Origin: Blattamonas nauphoetae
Lineage: Eukaryota > Preaxostyla > Oxymonadida
Assembly: GCA_033064195.1 (NCBI GenBank)
Contig: JARBJD010000362.1
Span: forward strand, 1 to 64,000
Reading direction: 5' to 3'
Length of the DNA stretch: 64,000 nucleotides
In this document: positions 55,614-64,000 of the stretch, piece after piece
Position numbering within the stretch: the first letter of the stretch is position 1
Layout of the letters: the number at the start of each line of letters is the position of its first letter
Notes under the pieces: model-generated
Told to the model about the DNA's origin: nothing
Seen by the model: the letters and a program-made list of their open reading frames with translations, nothing else
The model's database searches: none
Position numbers and translations under genes: made by a program

Positions 55614-58398
55614 TTGTGCAATGCACATCTTGTTCACCATCTTTATGAATATTTGGAGCTCAATAGTCTCACTATATTCTTCTCTACCTTCTTCATGCAT
55701 TTGAGACGCTTATTTCTCTCTTTCTCTGCCGCCTTCTCATTGTTCTTTAGAATACACGCAGATCCAACCTCTCTCTCGTCTTCCTCAAAGCTGTCTCGTC
55801 TGATAGCGTTTTTGCAAGCCCAACTATCAGAGACGGAAGATACGGACTTGATAATCACCAACTGCAGCTATTCCAGCTGTTGGGAAGGTTCAGATCGAAA
55901 GCAAATCACACAGGCTCAACTTTGTTCGTTTCGAACGAGCGAATCTGCTTATTTGTCACTATTATCTGTGAAGACTTTGGTATCATGCATCATTCTTTAT
56001 TCATCACATCACTTTTCTTACTTATTGTTGCTCAGAAACGAAGATATCATTGATCCACTGTCAGTCGCACACAATTCGAGAATACAAGATACCAAATGTA
56101 CAATCTCCTCCCCCGACTCATTAAGAAAGTGAAAAAACTCGGTTCTATCTTTCTTTTTAGGAATTCCAGTTTAACTGATGTCTCGTTGTCTGTCGCCACC
56201 CTCTCTCGTCTCCTGTCGACATCACAGGAAGCCGCACTCTCTGGTCTTCTCTTCGAAAACTGTGCTGGGCAGTCGGCCTCGTCGCTCTTCATCGATTCAT
56301 CGTCGAGTGTCTCCCTCACCACTCCCATCGCGTCGTCGTTCAGCGTCTGTTCCTCACCGTGTTCTTCAGTCAATGGAGACATATCAACTGTCTTTCTCCC
56401 TCACGCAGCGTCCATCACAATCGACCCAGAAGATGGAACAGACGAGCAGTTCTGCTGGTCAACAAGTGTCGGGTGTCAATCGCTCTCAGGGATTGTCGAT
56501 CGACTCATGCCAATGTCTGAATACAAACTCAACGTTGCAGAAGGAACGACAAGTGAATCACTCTCTCCATCACCAGCAAGAAGACAATCGCAATCACTGG
56601 GTTGGGTTCAGCACGTTCGCTGATGGTCATGCAATCGACCGCTCAGAGCTTTGCTCATCTTACTGATGGCTCTATCTCGCCAGAAGTCGTTCTTCGATGT
56701 GAAAGGTGGGTCTCTTCGTCCCGAAAGCGTCGAATTCGTACCTCTTTCATTCTCTGGTACCAGCAGCTTCAAGATGAGTGGAGCGTCGACACTGTCGCTG
56801 AAGAGTGTTTCATTTGTGTCGATGAAGAACGAAGCGTCTGGGGATGTTGTGATGAAGAGTTTCTGGACGAACACCACGATGACTAAAGCTCAGTTGGAGC
56901 AGGTTTTGATCAGATTCGACAAACACGACGAACATCGGACCGTTTGGGTATCATTTGTATCCACACACGAATGGAGCTGTGTTTATGTCGGAAGGGTTCT
57001 GGGATCATGGAAAGTGTGGCCAGGAGCGTCTTCCTTGCTCGTCACTCGATTTCGCCTTCTCGCTGCTCACTCAAACGAAGACCGAAATCAGCCTGGGCTC
57101 AAACATCACTCTCTCAACTCTTCTCAGATGCCCCGAGACAGGTGCGTCGATCTCTTCGTCTTCTGAGGCATCACTGCTTTTTGTATCTGATGGACAGATA
57201 ATTCTGGAAGTTGGCTCACTTACTTTGTCGTCGATTGACATCACACTTCCCTCATCGCTCTCACAGTCTCTGCTCGTTGTGAAAGGAAGCACACTGACCC
57301 TCTCCAGCACAGTGACGATCACGACCCCTCCCTCAGCCGCTCACACGGCGTCGCTGTTCAAGATTGAAGGAGGGAGACTCGCACTATCAGGAACCGTGTT
57401 CTTTTTCGCTTCTCGTCGTCGTCATCTCTTCTCACTCAAACGGGAGGGAACATTGGAGTGAGCACTATTGCGTTGTCGTCGCTCACATTGACCTCGGCAA
57501 GTGAGATCAAAATGGAAGGAGCATCGACAATGTATGTGTCTACTGGCTGTGAATTCAAAACGATCTCGCAGACAGAAAGTGGAGGAGGGGCGTTCCTGAG
57601 CACAAATGGAAACAACAACCAGATTCTTTCCATCGCAAGTAGCTCGTTCGAGTCAGTGTCGTCGGTTGGAGATGGAGGAGTGATTCTGGCTCCTTTCCAC
57701 TGACACCAACAGCAGCGCTGGTGGACATGCATCGAAGATGGAACACAGTGAACACGTCCGACGATGTTCCTCTTGTGCTGTTCCTGGCTGATGTGGGATC
57801 GACAGGATTCGCAAGTTCGAGTGGGTCCGATGGGGAGCTATGTGGCTTCTCTGTGAATCCTTGCTCGTCAATCGATCTTGTTCAGACCCGACTAGCAGCG
57901 AATGGATCAAAAACAGAAGGAAAGCTGAAGCCAATCACAATCGAACTCCAAAAAGGACTTGCGCAATCGACGCCGTTTTCGTGTGGTGGACACAAAGCGA
58001 CGATCACTGGAAACACAATCACACTCTCGAAGACGGGTCAGTTCACAACATCCTCAGCCGACTCTGTGCTGACTCTCTCCTCGCTAACCATCCTCTTCGC
58101 CTCTTCGCAGACCCAACCAGTCATTTCAGTCTCAACGGGATCGGTTGTGGTGTCTGGCTGCACAATCAGGAATGGAGATGCAGACATTCCTGCCGTGTTT
58201 GGATCGGTTTCGGGAGGGCTGTTGGAACTGAGTGGGACGAACACGATGAAATTGGTGTCCACTTCCTCCTCGCTCTTCGATGTGACATCTGGGACTCTGA
58301 AGATTGGATCAAGAACGTCACTGACTCACTCAACCACACAACGGACATCATCTCTGTTCGTTCTAAATGGAGGATCAACTCTCTCCTCGACAGCCTGA
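55614..58398 (+). pseudogene. Captured beta-helix surface-protein gene, decayed
   Basis: Within the TIR element the plus strand reads, in changing frames, as a beta-helix protein like the surface genes at 36.6 and 44.9 kb. Examples are LSGLLFENCAGQSASSLFID, ISLGSNITLSTLLRCPETGA, LEVGSLTLSSIDITLPSSLS, GGAFLSTNGNNNQILSIASS, CGGHKATITGNTITLSKTGQ, and VISVSTGSVVVSGCTIRNGD. The motif of paired cysteines with alternating hydrophobic and Ser residues is typical of the POMP-type repeat. At least five frame changes separate the pieces, some of which may be unrecognised introns. Neither signal peptide nor membrane span is visible. It appears to be a host gene fragment picked up by the transposon. Confidence 0.7.
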
Positions 58399-58466
58399 AG
58401 TGGATTGTTCAGATCTCGTCCACTCAAATCAAAGCAAGACAAATATAAGCGAGGAACTGATCCAAT

Positions 58467-58646
58467 ATGGCAGCTATCACTTTTTATCGAGAGAGGATGT
58501 TAAAGCTCGATCAAGTGCCCGTAACTGTTCTTTCTGAACATTTGAGGAATTACTCTCCGAAAATAAGAGTGATAGAGCTGAAGTGCAATGATAATAAATC
58601 AATTATGGCATATCCGAAGGAAATTCAAGGATTCTTTGGTTAATGA
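58467..58646 (+). CDS. Small ORF near the right TIR
   Basis: ATG 58467 opens 59 codons: MAAITFYRERMLKLDQVPV, VLSEHLRNYSPKIRVIEL, then MAYPKEIQGFFG. A TAA (Gln here) and TGA 58644-58646 end it. It lies between the captured gene and the right terminal repeat and looks more protein-like than its surroundings. It may be a remnant of the transposon's own gene, or the last exon of the captured gene. No family is recognised. Confidence 0.3.
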
Positions 58647-58797
58647 TTCGAATTTCGGTTGTTTTGGAAACCACTTCGGAGAAACGATATCTCTCGACTA
58701 TGGGTTCAGTAATTTCTCCGGTCAGTGACCGTCAGTACTTTTCGGTGAAAACTGACCGGTCAGTGCCGGTCAGACAAGCCTATTTAATTTGTATTAA

Positions 58798-59816
58798 ATG
58801 AATCCAACTGAAATGTACAACGAAAGACGTCGAGTATGTTCAGAACAAGCATTAATTGAATCAATGAAAGAAGAGAACTGTTCGCTAGTCTCTGAGTATG
58901 TCAGAAATAATGTGCCGGTGACGTATGTTCATGAGGGAGTTCAACTTTTGTTTTCAATGAAAGAACAAACAAAAATGAATCGACAAAATACAATTCACAA
59001 ATGATTGAGAAAATGATTGATCATACTCTCTCAACAACCAACGAGAATTCGGCAGTGATTGACTCACTTCAGAAGACAACAGAAGCACACAAGACAGCGA
59101 TATCTTCAATCCAAAAAGTGGTGAGCACAAATGGATCAATCACGACACCAACAATCGGAGGATTGATTAATGTGAATGGAGCGAAGTGGAATATATCAGA
59201 AGGATCACTTCCGAAGTATCCTGGAACATACCCGTCCTCAACATTTTCTTCTGGAATTTCAATATCACAATCACTTGCAGAAACTTCTGGAATTCAGTTC
59301 AATGGTGATGGCATTATTATGTGGTCTCCCTGTGACAAACCAGCTTTGTATTACTACGATGAGGACACTGGTTCAGGAGTGTTTTCAATATCTACAACAG
59401 GAAGTTTTTCTCAGCTGTCAGACAGAAGAGTGAAAAGAAATATTGAACCATATCCTGATGTTCTTGAACAACTGAATAAAGTTGAAATTGTGCAATATCA
59501 ATTCAACACATTCGACTCGAAGATCAACAAAGTTACAAGACAAATCGAGAATGAAACCAATGAAGAACACTTGAAGAACTGCAAAGAGAAATGTGAATGC
59601 TTGAAGAAGGAAAGTGAGAAGAAACACATTGGTGTGATTGCACAACAGATCCAAGAAATCTTTCCTGAAGTCGTGAATGATTCCAATCCAGATTGTCTTC
59701 AAGTTGACTACGCAGAACTCTCGTGCTTTTGTGTGAAAGCCATTCAGGAACTGAGTAGCATTGTCGGACAACAACAGACACTCATCAATGAACTTTCACA
59801 AAATATAATTCCCTGA
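58798..59816 (+). CDS. Peptidase-S74 (intramolecular chaperone) fibre-like protein of the virus-like element
   Basis: The first part (58798-59004) is helical. The second, in another frame from 59001, holds a Gly/Ser-rich, fibre-like region (EGSLPKYPGTYPSSTF, ETSGIQFNGDGIIMWSPCDK) and a C-terminal S74 domain: SDRRVKRNIEPYPDVLEQL, a helical hairpin, IGVIAQQIQEIFPEVVND and VDYAELSCFCVKAIQEL. S74 domains fold trimeric tail spikes and cleave themselves off by a Ser-Lys dyad; the Ser and Lys of the opening motif are both present. It ends in TGA. The copy at 17.5-18.1 kb is a truncated relative. In a virus this would be a surface spike or fibre. Treated as part of a fossil element. Confidence 0.8.
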
Positions 59817-60227
59817 ATAGTATTCCAACATGAGATCAACCAGAAATCCATAGTACTCTTTGGTTATTTTTCCATTGATTGTCTCCGTTGTTTCCATCTC
59901 AATTGATTCACCAGAACTGTCTTTGAACCAGATCTTCACAATTGATTGTCGAGTGCTTAATTCCCACTTCTTTCGCTTCGCAATCTGTTCGTTACAGAAA
60001 GCAACAAATGAGTCATTGAATGCATCAGTCTGGATCCAATCACCATGGATTGAAATGTGCTGAGGAATGTCTTTTGAGATGACAGTTGAGTTACCATTAA
60101 TTTCTTCCTTCACATGAATAAGTTTGCAGTCGAGAAAGTGAACATATTTTTGGTTTCTGGAATTGGTAAAATCAGGAGGCAATTGAGCAGTGTGAGAATT
60201 CTGAATTGAGAAATAGCGCTTCACCAT
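59796..60227 (-). CDS. Small structural-type protein of the virus-like element
   Basis: A 143-residue minus-strand frame overlapping the end of the S74 gene tail-to-tail. It reads as a beta-rich protein (YVHFLDCKLIHVKEEINGN, IWFKDSSGESIEMETTETIN) with a Tyr-rich end. Its place beside the capsid-like genes suggests a minor capsid or penton-type role, but I recognise no family and this is inference from position. Confidence 0.4.
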   Translation of the reverse strand: MVKRYFSIQNSHTAQLPPDFTNSRNQKYVHFLDCKLIHVKEEINGNSTVISKDIPQHISIHGDWIQTDAFNDSFVAFCNEQIAKRKKWELSTRQSIVKIWFKDSSGESIEMETTETINGKITKEYYGFLVDLMLEYYSGNYIL

Positions 60228-60289
60228 TTCTGTTTTCTACAAAAATAAAATATCATATTTGTTCTGTTCAATAACCTCTCTTCACTTCT

Positions 60290-61951
60290 TCATACGCTTC
60301 TTGGAGTCGACGATCAATGACATATCGCACTCGTGGTTGTCCATTTTCAATCCAGAATAACCAGTATGTTGCTTGATGTAGTGCTAGAATTGGAGGAGGA
60401 CCTTCTGGAGTTGAGGTGAAATATGGATCGAGTTCTCCCCTGATTGATTGGTGATCCTCTGTAGACGATATTCACTGATTCTGCTGTTGAAATACCTTCT
60501 TCTCCACCAGCGATTTCACTTCGATCTGTTGGAACCATGAATGTGAATGAAGTAGCATCCGTAACTGCTCTGGTTCTCTTGAACTCCTTTCCAAAACAGG
60601 TAGAATTGCGTGACATACAGATTGAATTCTCAAACTCTTCCGTCGCGGAACAACCGATAAAATCACCATTCACCATCATCATTTGATAGAACTCTGGCGA
60701 GTGTTGACATCGGGAAATTGGGAAAGTTGGATCCAAGCATTTCGAATAAGCCAACATAATGAGGATTTCTGAAGACTGTACATTCATTTGGTCTTTCAGG
60801 GAATAAGCACATAAGATTCATGAGATTGTTGAGCTTGATACTGATGTTTGATCTCACTCCCATTGCTGTTGCTTGTGATTGGAACGATTGTGTGTCAATT
60901 CTTTCAGCTTTCAGGACATACAGAGTCTTTGAATATGTGTTGAAGAGTGACTGCTTCGTTGCATCAGTGATTTGATATCCGTAACAAATCGAAGACACTG
61001 TATCTATCGAAGATGAAAGAACAGTGGCTGTGAAGGATTTGGTTTTGATATATGAAATGTAAAATGAATTCACAGAAGGCATTATATTGTCATCGAATTG
61101 AAGTATTGGATTACCAATTTGTGTAAATTCCTGTGTCAAATTAGAGTATTCTCCATCGAACATGAGACTCATTTGCCCTTCTGGTGCGAGACTAGGCTCG
61201 TCTTTATCTGGATATCGATCTTTCATCATCTCAAGTGTTTTCTTACAACAGTTGAAGTTCGAATGGGACAATACACAAGTGAATCAGTGGTCAAATGAAA
61301 TCTCAAACGTAAATTTCCGAAGATCGAATTTGGATACTGATCAAACGTACTCAGTGGAAGGAGATTCACAAACGGAATAACCAGTGGAATCGTTGCAGTG
61401 TATGGTTTTCTGCCCATTGAGTGTTGGAACATAGTAGAATCCACACACTTGGATCCATTCTCTGAACATTTTCAAAAGACTATAGCAATGCTTCATATTG
61501 TTTTCTCTTCATACGACTTGAAAGTGTGATACAGAAATGATTCGTGAACATGATTATTCTGGAGTGTATTGTCAATAATGTTTCCTTTACTGTCAACCAG
61601 TCTCATGTCTCGAATGGCATCTGATGATGATTTGTAACCGTAGAACATTCCGTACAATCCAGCTGACTCTGAAGCATCTGCATCTGATGGATATGTATAT
61701 GGAACAGTAATCGTGAGATCGATACGCAGATGACTCTTCGAAAATTCAGTCACATCATGACCATCATAGCACAATGGAACTTCAATCTCATCTCCGATTC
61801 TGCATGGCATGGGAGGATTTGTTGGATGTACTTCTTGGATGGAGTAGATGTGAGGTTCTGAATCCCATTGTTTTGGCAGATATGATTGCACTTCAATTTG
61901 CTCAATTAATGTCGATGTTGGTTTGGATTGATTTGATCTGATACTTCTCAT
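60290..61951 (-). mobile_element. Capsid-like gene, copy B (fossil)
   Basis: Minus-strand pieces corresponding in order to copy A: a beta-rich N-terminal jelly-roll-like part (IEVPLCYDGHDVTEFSKSHL; TITVPYTYPSDADASESAGL), a central part (LVIPFVNLLPLSTFDQYPNS, FGNLRLRFHLTTDSLVYCPI), and a C-terminus with an aromatic WLFWIENGQPRVRYV-type ending. The repeated 'FGxLxLxxHxxxDxxVxC' signature in both copies suggests double jelly-roll major capsid paralogues. It is broken in a few places. It lies directly downstream of copy A in the same orientation. Confidence 0.55.
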
Positions 61952-62003
61952 TTATAGAAAAATAAAAAATACAATATCAATAATTTCTTTTACTGTTTTG
62001 TCT

Positions 62004-63863
62004 CTACATGATTCCTAAATCTTTATGCAACGCTTTCAATGTGTGATTCGGATAGTACTCAACTTTTGGTTCACCATTGCTGTATCGTAGTACCCACCAT
62101 GTGGTTGCAGTGGTTGCTAGAATCGGTGCTGGAGGATGTGTAAAAGTTGTCATATCACCTCCACTTTGACTTGGGTTGTAAACATTGTAGTATGTGTCAA
62201 GATTACCCTGATAGATTGGATGCGATCTCAAAGTGACCGCAGTGTTTCCTTTTGAACTGATGGAATCATTGCAGTTCGTTGGACATCCACTTCTTTGAGT
62301 AGGAAAGCACCGAAGGAAGTCAGTATTGTCATGAACTGGACGAACTCTTGTCATTGTTTCATTGGGATATGTTCCGTCACCAGTGAGTTTCTCTTCAACG
62401 AGAGAATCCGTCAGTGATCGCTCCAAATCATCAGGAACAGCTAGGTACGAATCGAGATTGAGAGTCGATAATGCGAACTGATAGAAGCGAGCTCAATAGT
62501 TGTCGTTGGTTGTTCTGGATAATACCTGTTTTGTAAAGTCCTTGGATGTTCTTCTGCATTGGATTGTGGAAGCAAGTGACTTCATTGTCGTAGTGACGGA
62601 AGAGAAGCATGATATCCTTGGCATTCACCACTACCATTTGCTGAGTCAATCAATTCCTGTTGCCGTTGGTGTCTTCTGAAATGGATAGAATGAGATCTTT
62701 TCTGCCGGAATTGTTCCAGGACGATTTGTGTACATCTGCTTCAGATTCTTTATCGCACCATCTTTCATTTTGTATCCAACACTCATGCAATACACATCAT
62801 CAATCCGATAGTTTGTGACGTTCAATGAGATGTACTGATCCACAAATTCTGGTTCTGTTGTCACGGCATTGGCTGTTGAACAAACAATGTCTTTAGTAAC
62901 GGTTGGTTGAAGAAATGATTGGCCAATTTGAACGAAATTCTTTGTGCATGAGGTGACAAGGTTATTCAAGAAATAGGGACGATGTTGAATACAATTGAGA
63001 ATTGCTGCTTTAATCGTTGGTGCTGCTGCTGTTCCAGTTACGAGTGATGATAGTGTATCTTTCAAAGTAAGTTCAGGATTCACAGAACAACAAACAAACG
63101 CATCCTCATTCATGTGCACACTCAATTTCAAATCACCAAAGAGACATTTTGGATAGTCAGTCATTCCAGAGAAAATGAGAAGATCTTCAAGATTGATTGA
63201 CACGCGAATTGGCATCAATTGTGTCTTGAAACACCCCTGTTCAGATGTTGTTTGTAAAAATCAGAAAGTGGAATATAGACACCAGCTACAGATTCATCAT
63301 GCTCCATGCGTTTTCCAAGGTGTGTGACAATGTTTTCGATTCTCAATTGACTCTTCGGTTTTATCATATTGTAGATGTGTGATTCCATTGAGACATCATT
63401 GTTTGTTGTGCTGATGATTCTCTGATTGTTGTGAAGAACAGTAAGGTCACGAAAGATTGATGCTGAATGCTTGAGTCCAACGAAGATGAAGATTCTCTCA
63501 TTCATGTACGAACCAATTTTCCAGCAGTTGTTTGCCAATTATTAACTTTCAGAGTCGCAGTCATGGTGAACGTTATGAATGAATCATCAATTTGACAAAT
63601 GTCCTGATTACCAGTCAGTGGAATGATTATCTCTTGTCCCGTGTAGAAGCGTGCATTCTCTGATGGTTTCAATTCTTGAATCCGAGAGTACTGTGTGCCC
63701 CATCATTCATTGGGTAATTATTGAAATGTTCGGACCTGAGTTGTTGTTGAATTTGACCCATGTCATCTCTCGTGTATTCTATCCTTCCAGTGGTATTTCC
63801 AGTCAATGATGATGCTCCAGTTCTTTTTTTGTTTTTGTCCGGATGTGTTATATGCGAGTTCAT
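62004..63863 (-). mobile_element. Capsid-like gene, copy A (fossil)
   Basis: Minus-strand pieces: a Ser/Asn-rich start, a beta-rich part (SASIFRDLTVLHNNQRIIST), a central part (VSINLEDLLIFSGMTDYPKC, LFGDLKLSVHMNEDAFVCCS; YISLNVTNYRIDDVYCMSVG), and a C-terminus (ILATTATTWWVLRYSNGEPK). Copy B matches it piece by piece at low identity, so the duplication is old relative to the insertion. It is broken in a few places. Double jelly-roll capsids are the hallmark of Polintons and their viral kin, but the assignment here rests on layout and needs a structural search. Confidence 0.55.
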
Positions 63864-63886
63864 TTTAACAAAATAAAAATTACATT

Positions 63887-64000
63887 TATGCTTTAACTCT
63901 AGTTACTTTTCTTTTTGGTTTCTTCACCTTAACCTTCGGCTTCAGCTTTTCTTCCAGTCTCAGTATTTCACCTCTGAGCTTGTTCGCAACTGCTGTGTTT
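63887..64000 (-). CDS. Basic C-terminus of a further element gene (runs off the window)
   Basis: The minus strand from the window edge reads VANKLRGEILRLEEKLKP and then a Lys/Arg/Val-rich tail (KVKVKKPKRKVTRVKA), ending near 63890. A short coiled coil with a basic tail suits a DNA-binding or core-type structural protein, but only about 37 residues are visible. Confidence 0.4.

Larger units (their letters stand above)
55441..58782. mobile_element. 3342-bp TIR element (hAT-like), inserted in the virus-like element
   Basis: The ends are TAGGCTTGTCTGACCGGC at 55441-55458 and its exact reverse complement at 58765-58782, an 18-bp terminal inverted repeat. TTTAATTT stands directly outside both ends (55433-55440 and 58783-58790), an 8-bp target-site duplication. 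The empty site is visible in the related copy at 17 kb, where GAATTTTTTAATTTGTATTAA is uninterrupted. Subterminal TGACCGG/CCGGTCA motifs recur at both ends (for example 55470, 58715, 58755), as transposase-binding repeats do. An 8-bp duplication and TAGG ends suit the hAT superfamily. No transposase is visible, so it is non-autonomous; most of it is a decayed host-type gene. Confidence 0.88.
55405..64000. mobile_element. Capsid-bearing Polinton-like element, continuing past the window
   Basis: A fossil virus-like element whose left end is uncertain (similarity to the fragment at 17269 begins near 55405) and whose right end lies outside the window. Visible parts, left to right, are an S74-chaperone fibre protein (plus), a small structural-type gene (minus), two tandem capsid-like genes (minus) and the end of a basic protein (minus). 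A DNA transposon-like insertion occupies 55441-58782. It is broken, with roughly five to eight interruptions across the capsid region. The genes most diagnostic of Polintons (DNA polymerase B, integrase, packaging ATPase, protease) are not in the window, so the family call is provisional. Similarity to the 17-kb fragment argues for a fairly young insertion. Confidence 0.6.

Overview
This window looks like nuclear DNA of a small-genome flagellated protist, most probably an oxymonad (Preaxostyla, close to Blattamonas or Streblomastix). The genes are dense and carry very short GT-AG introns (about 26-130 bp). An IFT46 gene shows the organism has flagella. The large gene families are kinases with lineage-specific C-terminal domains, beta-helix 'polymorphic outer membrane protein'-type surface proteins and alpha-helical repeat proteins. 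The clearest general signal is the genetic code: TAA and TAG lie inside otherwise continuous, recognisable genes where glutamine fits, while the confident genes end in TGA. TAR = Gln is known in oxymonads (Streblomastix), so I read the window with TGA as the only stop. Because chance open frames are then long, I did not accept length alone as evidence.

Layout. 0-3.5 kb: the end of an unknown gene and, on the minus strand, a spliced DDE-type transposase-like gene with a Ser/Pro/Leu repeat tail. 3.7-5.5 kb: a decayed helical-repeat gene directly followed by an N-terminally short D-2-hydroxyacid dehydrogenase. 6.4-7.7 kb: a damaged helical/coiled-coil/SPRY-like gene, then a tRNA-like Pol III element. 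8.9-10.5 kb: coiled-coil coding sequence joined to rearranged pieces of an Aquarius-type RNA helicase. 10.6-11.5 kb: IFT46 in four exons. 12.0-12.5 kb: a reverse-transcriptase fossil. 12.8-14.7 kb: a large inverted repeat (two 690-bp arms, 441-bp spacer). 15-18 kb: decayed helical-repeat sequence and a fragment of a virus-like element. 18.5-23.6 kb: a 1666-residue coiled-coil protein. 23.9-30.2 kb: a protein kinase and a large helical-repeat protein. 30.3-34.4 kb: two blocks of a P-loop NTPase resembling RHS/Crinkler-type proteins. 34.5-36.5 kb: a second kinase with a C-terminal beta-rich domain. 36.6-44.2 kb: a giant receptor-like protein (beta-helix, sandwich repeats, one membrane span, kinase-like tail). 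44.9-46.7 kb: a smaller beta-helix membrane protein. 47.2-49.8 kb: a coiled-coil protein with five in-frame TAG codons, overlapping tail-to-tail with a multi-pass membrane protein (49.7-50.8 kb). 50.8-53.7 kb: no convincing gene.

The right end is accessory. An array of about ten diverged ~135-bp hairpin-forming repeats (53.75-55.2 kb) precedes a capsid-bearing, Polinton-like element running off the window. It carries a peptidase-S74 (tail-spike chaperone) protein and two tandem capsid-like genes. A 3342-bp DNA transposon-like insertion, with 18-bp terminal inverted repeats and an 8-bp target-site duplication, sits in it at 55441-58782 and carries a decayed host beta-helix surface-protein gene. 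So the window contains a host gene captured by a TIR element that landed in a virus-like element, a second fragment of which lies 40 kb away.
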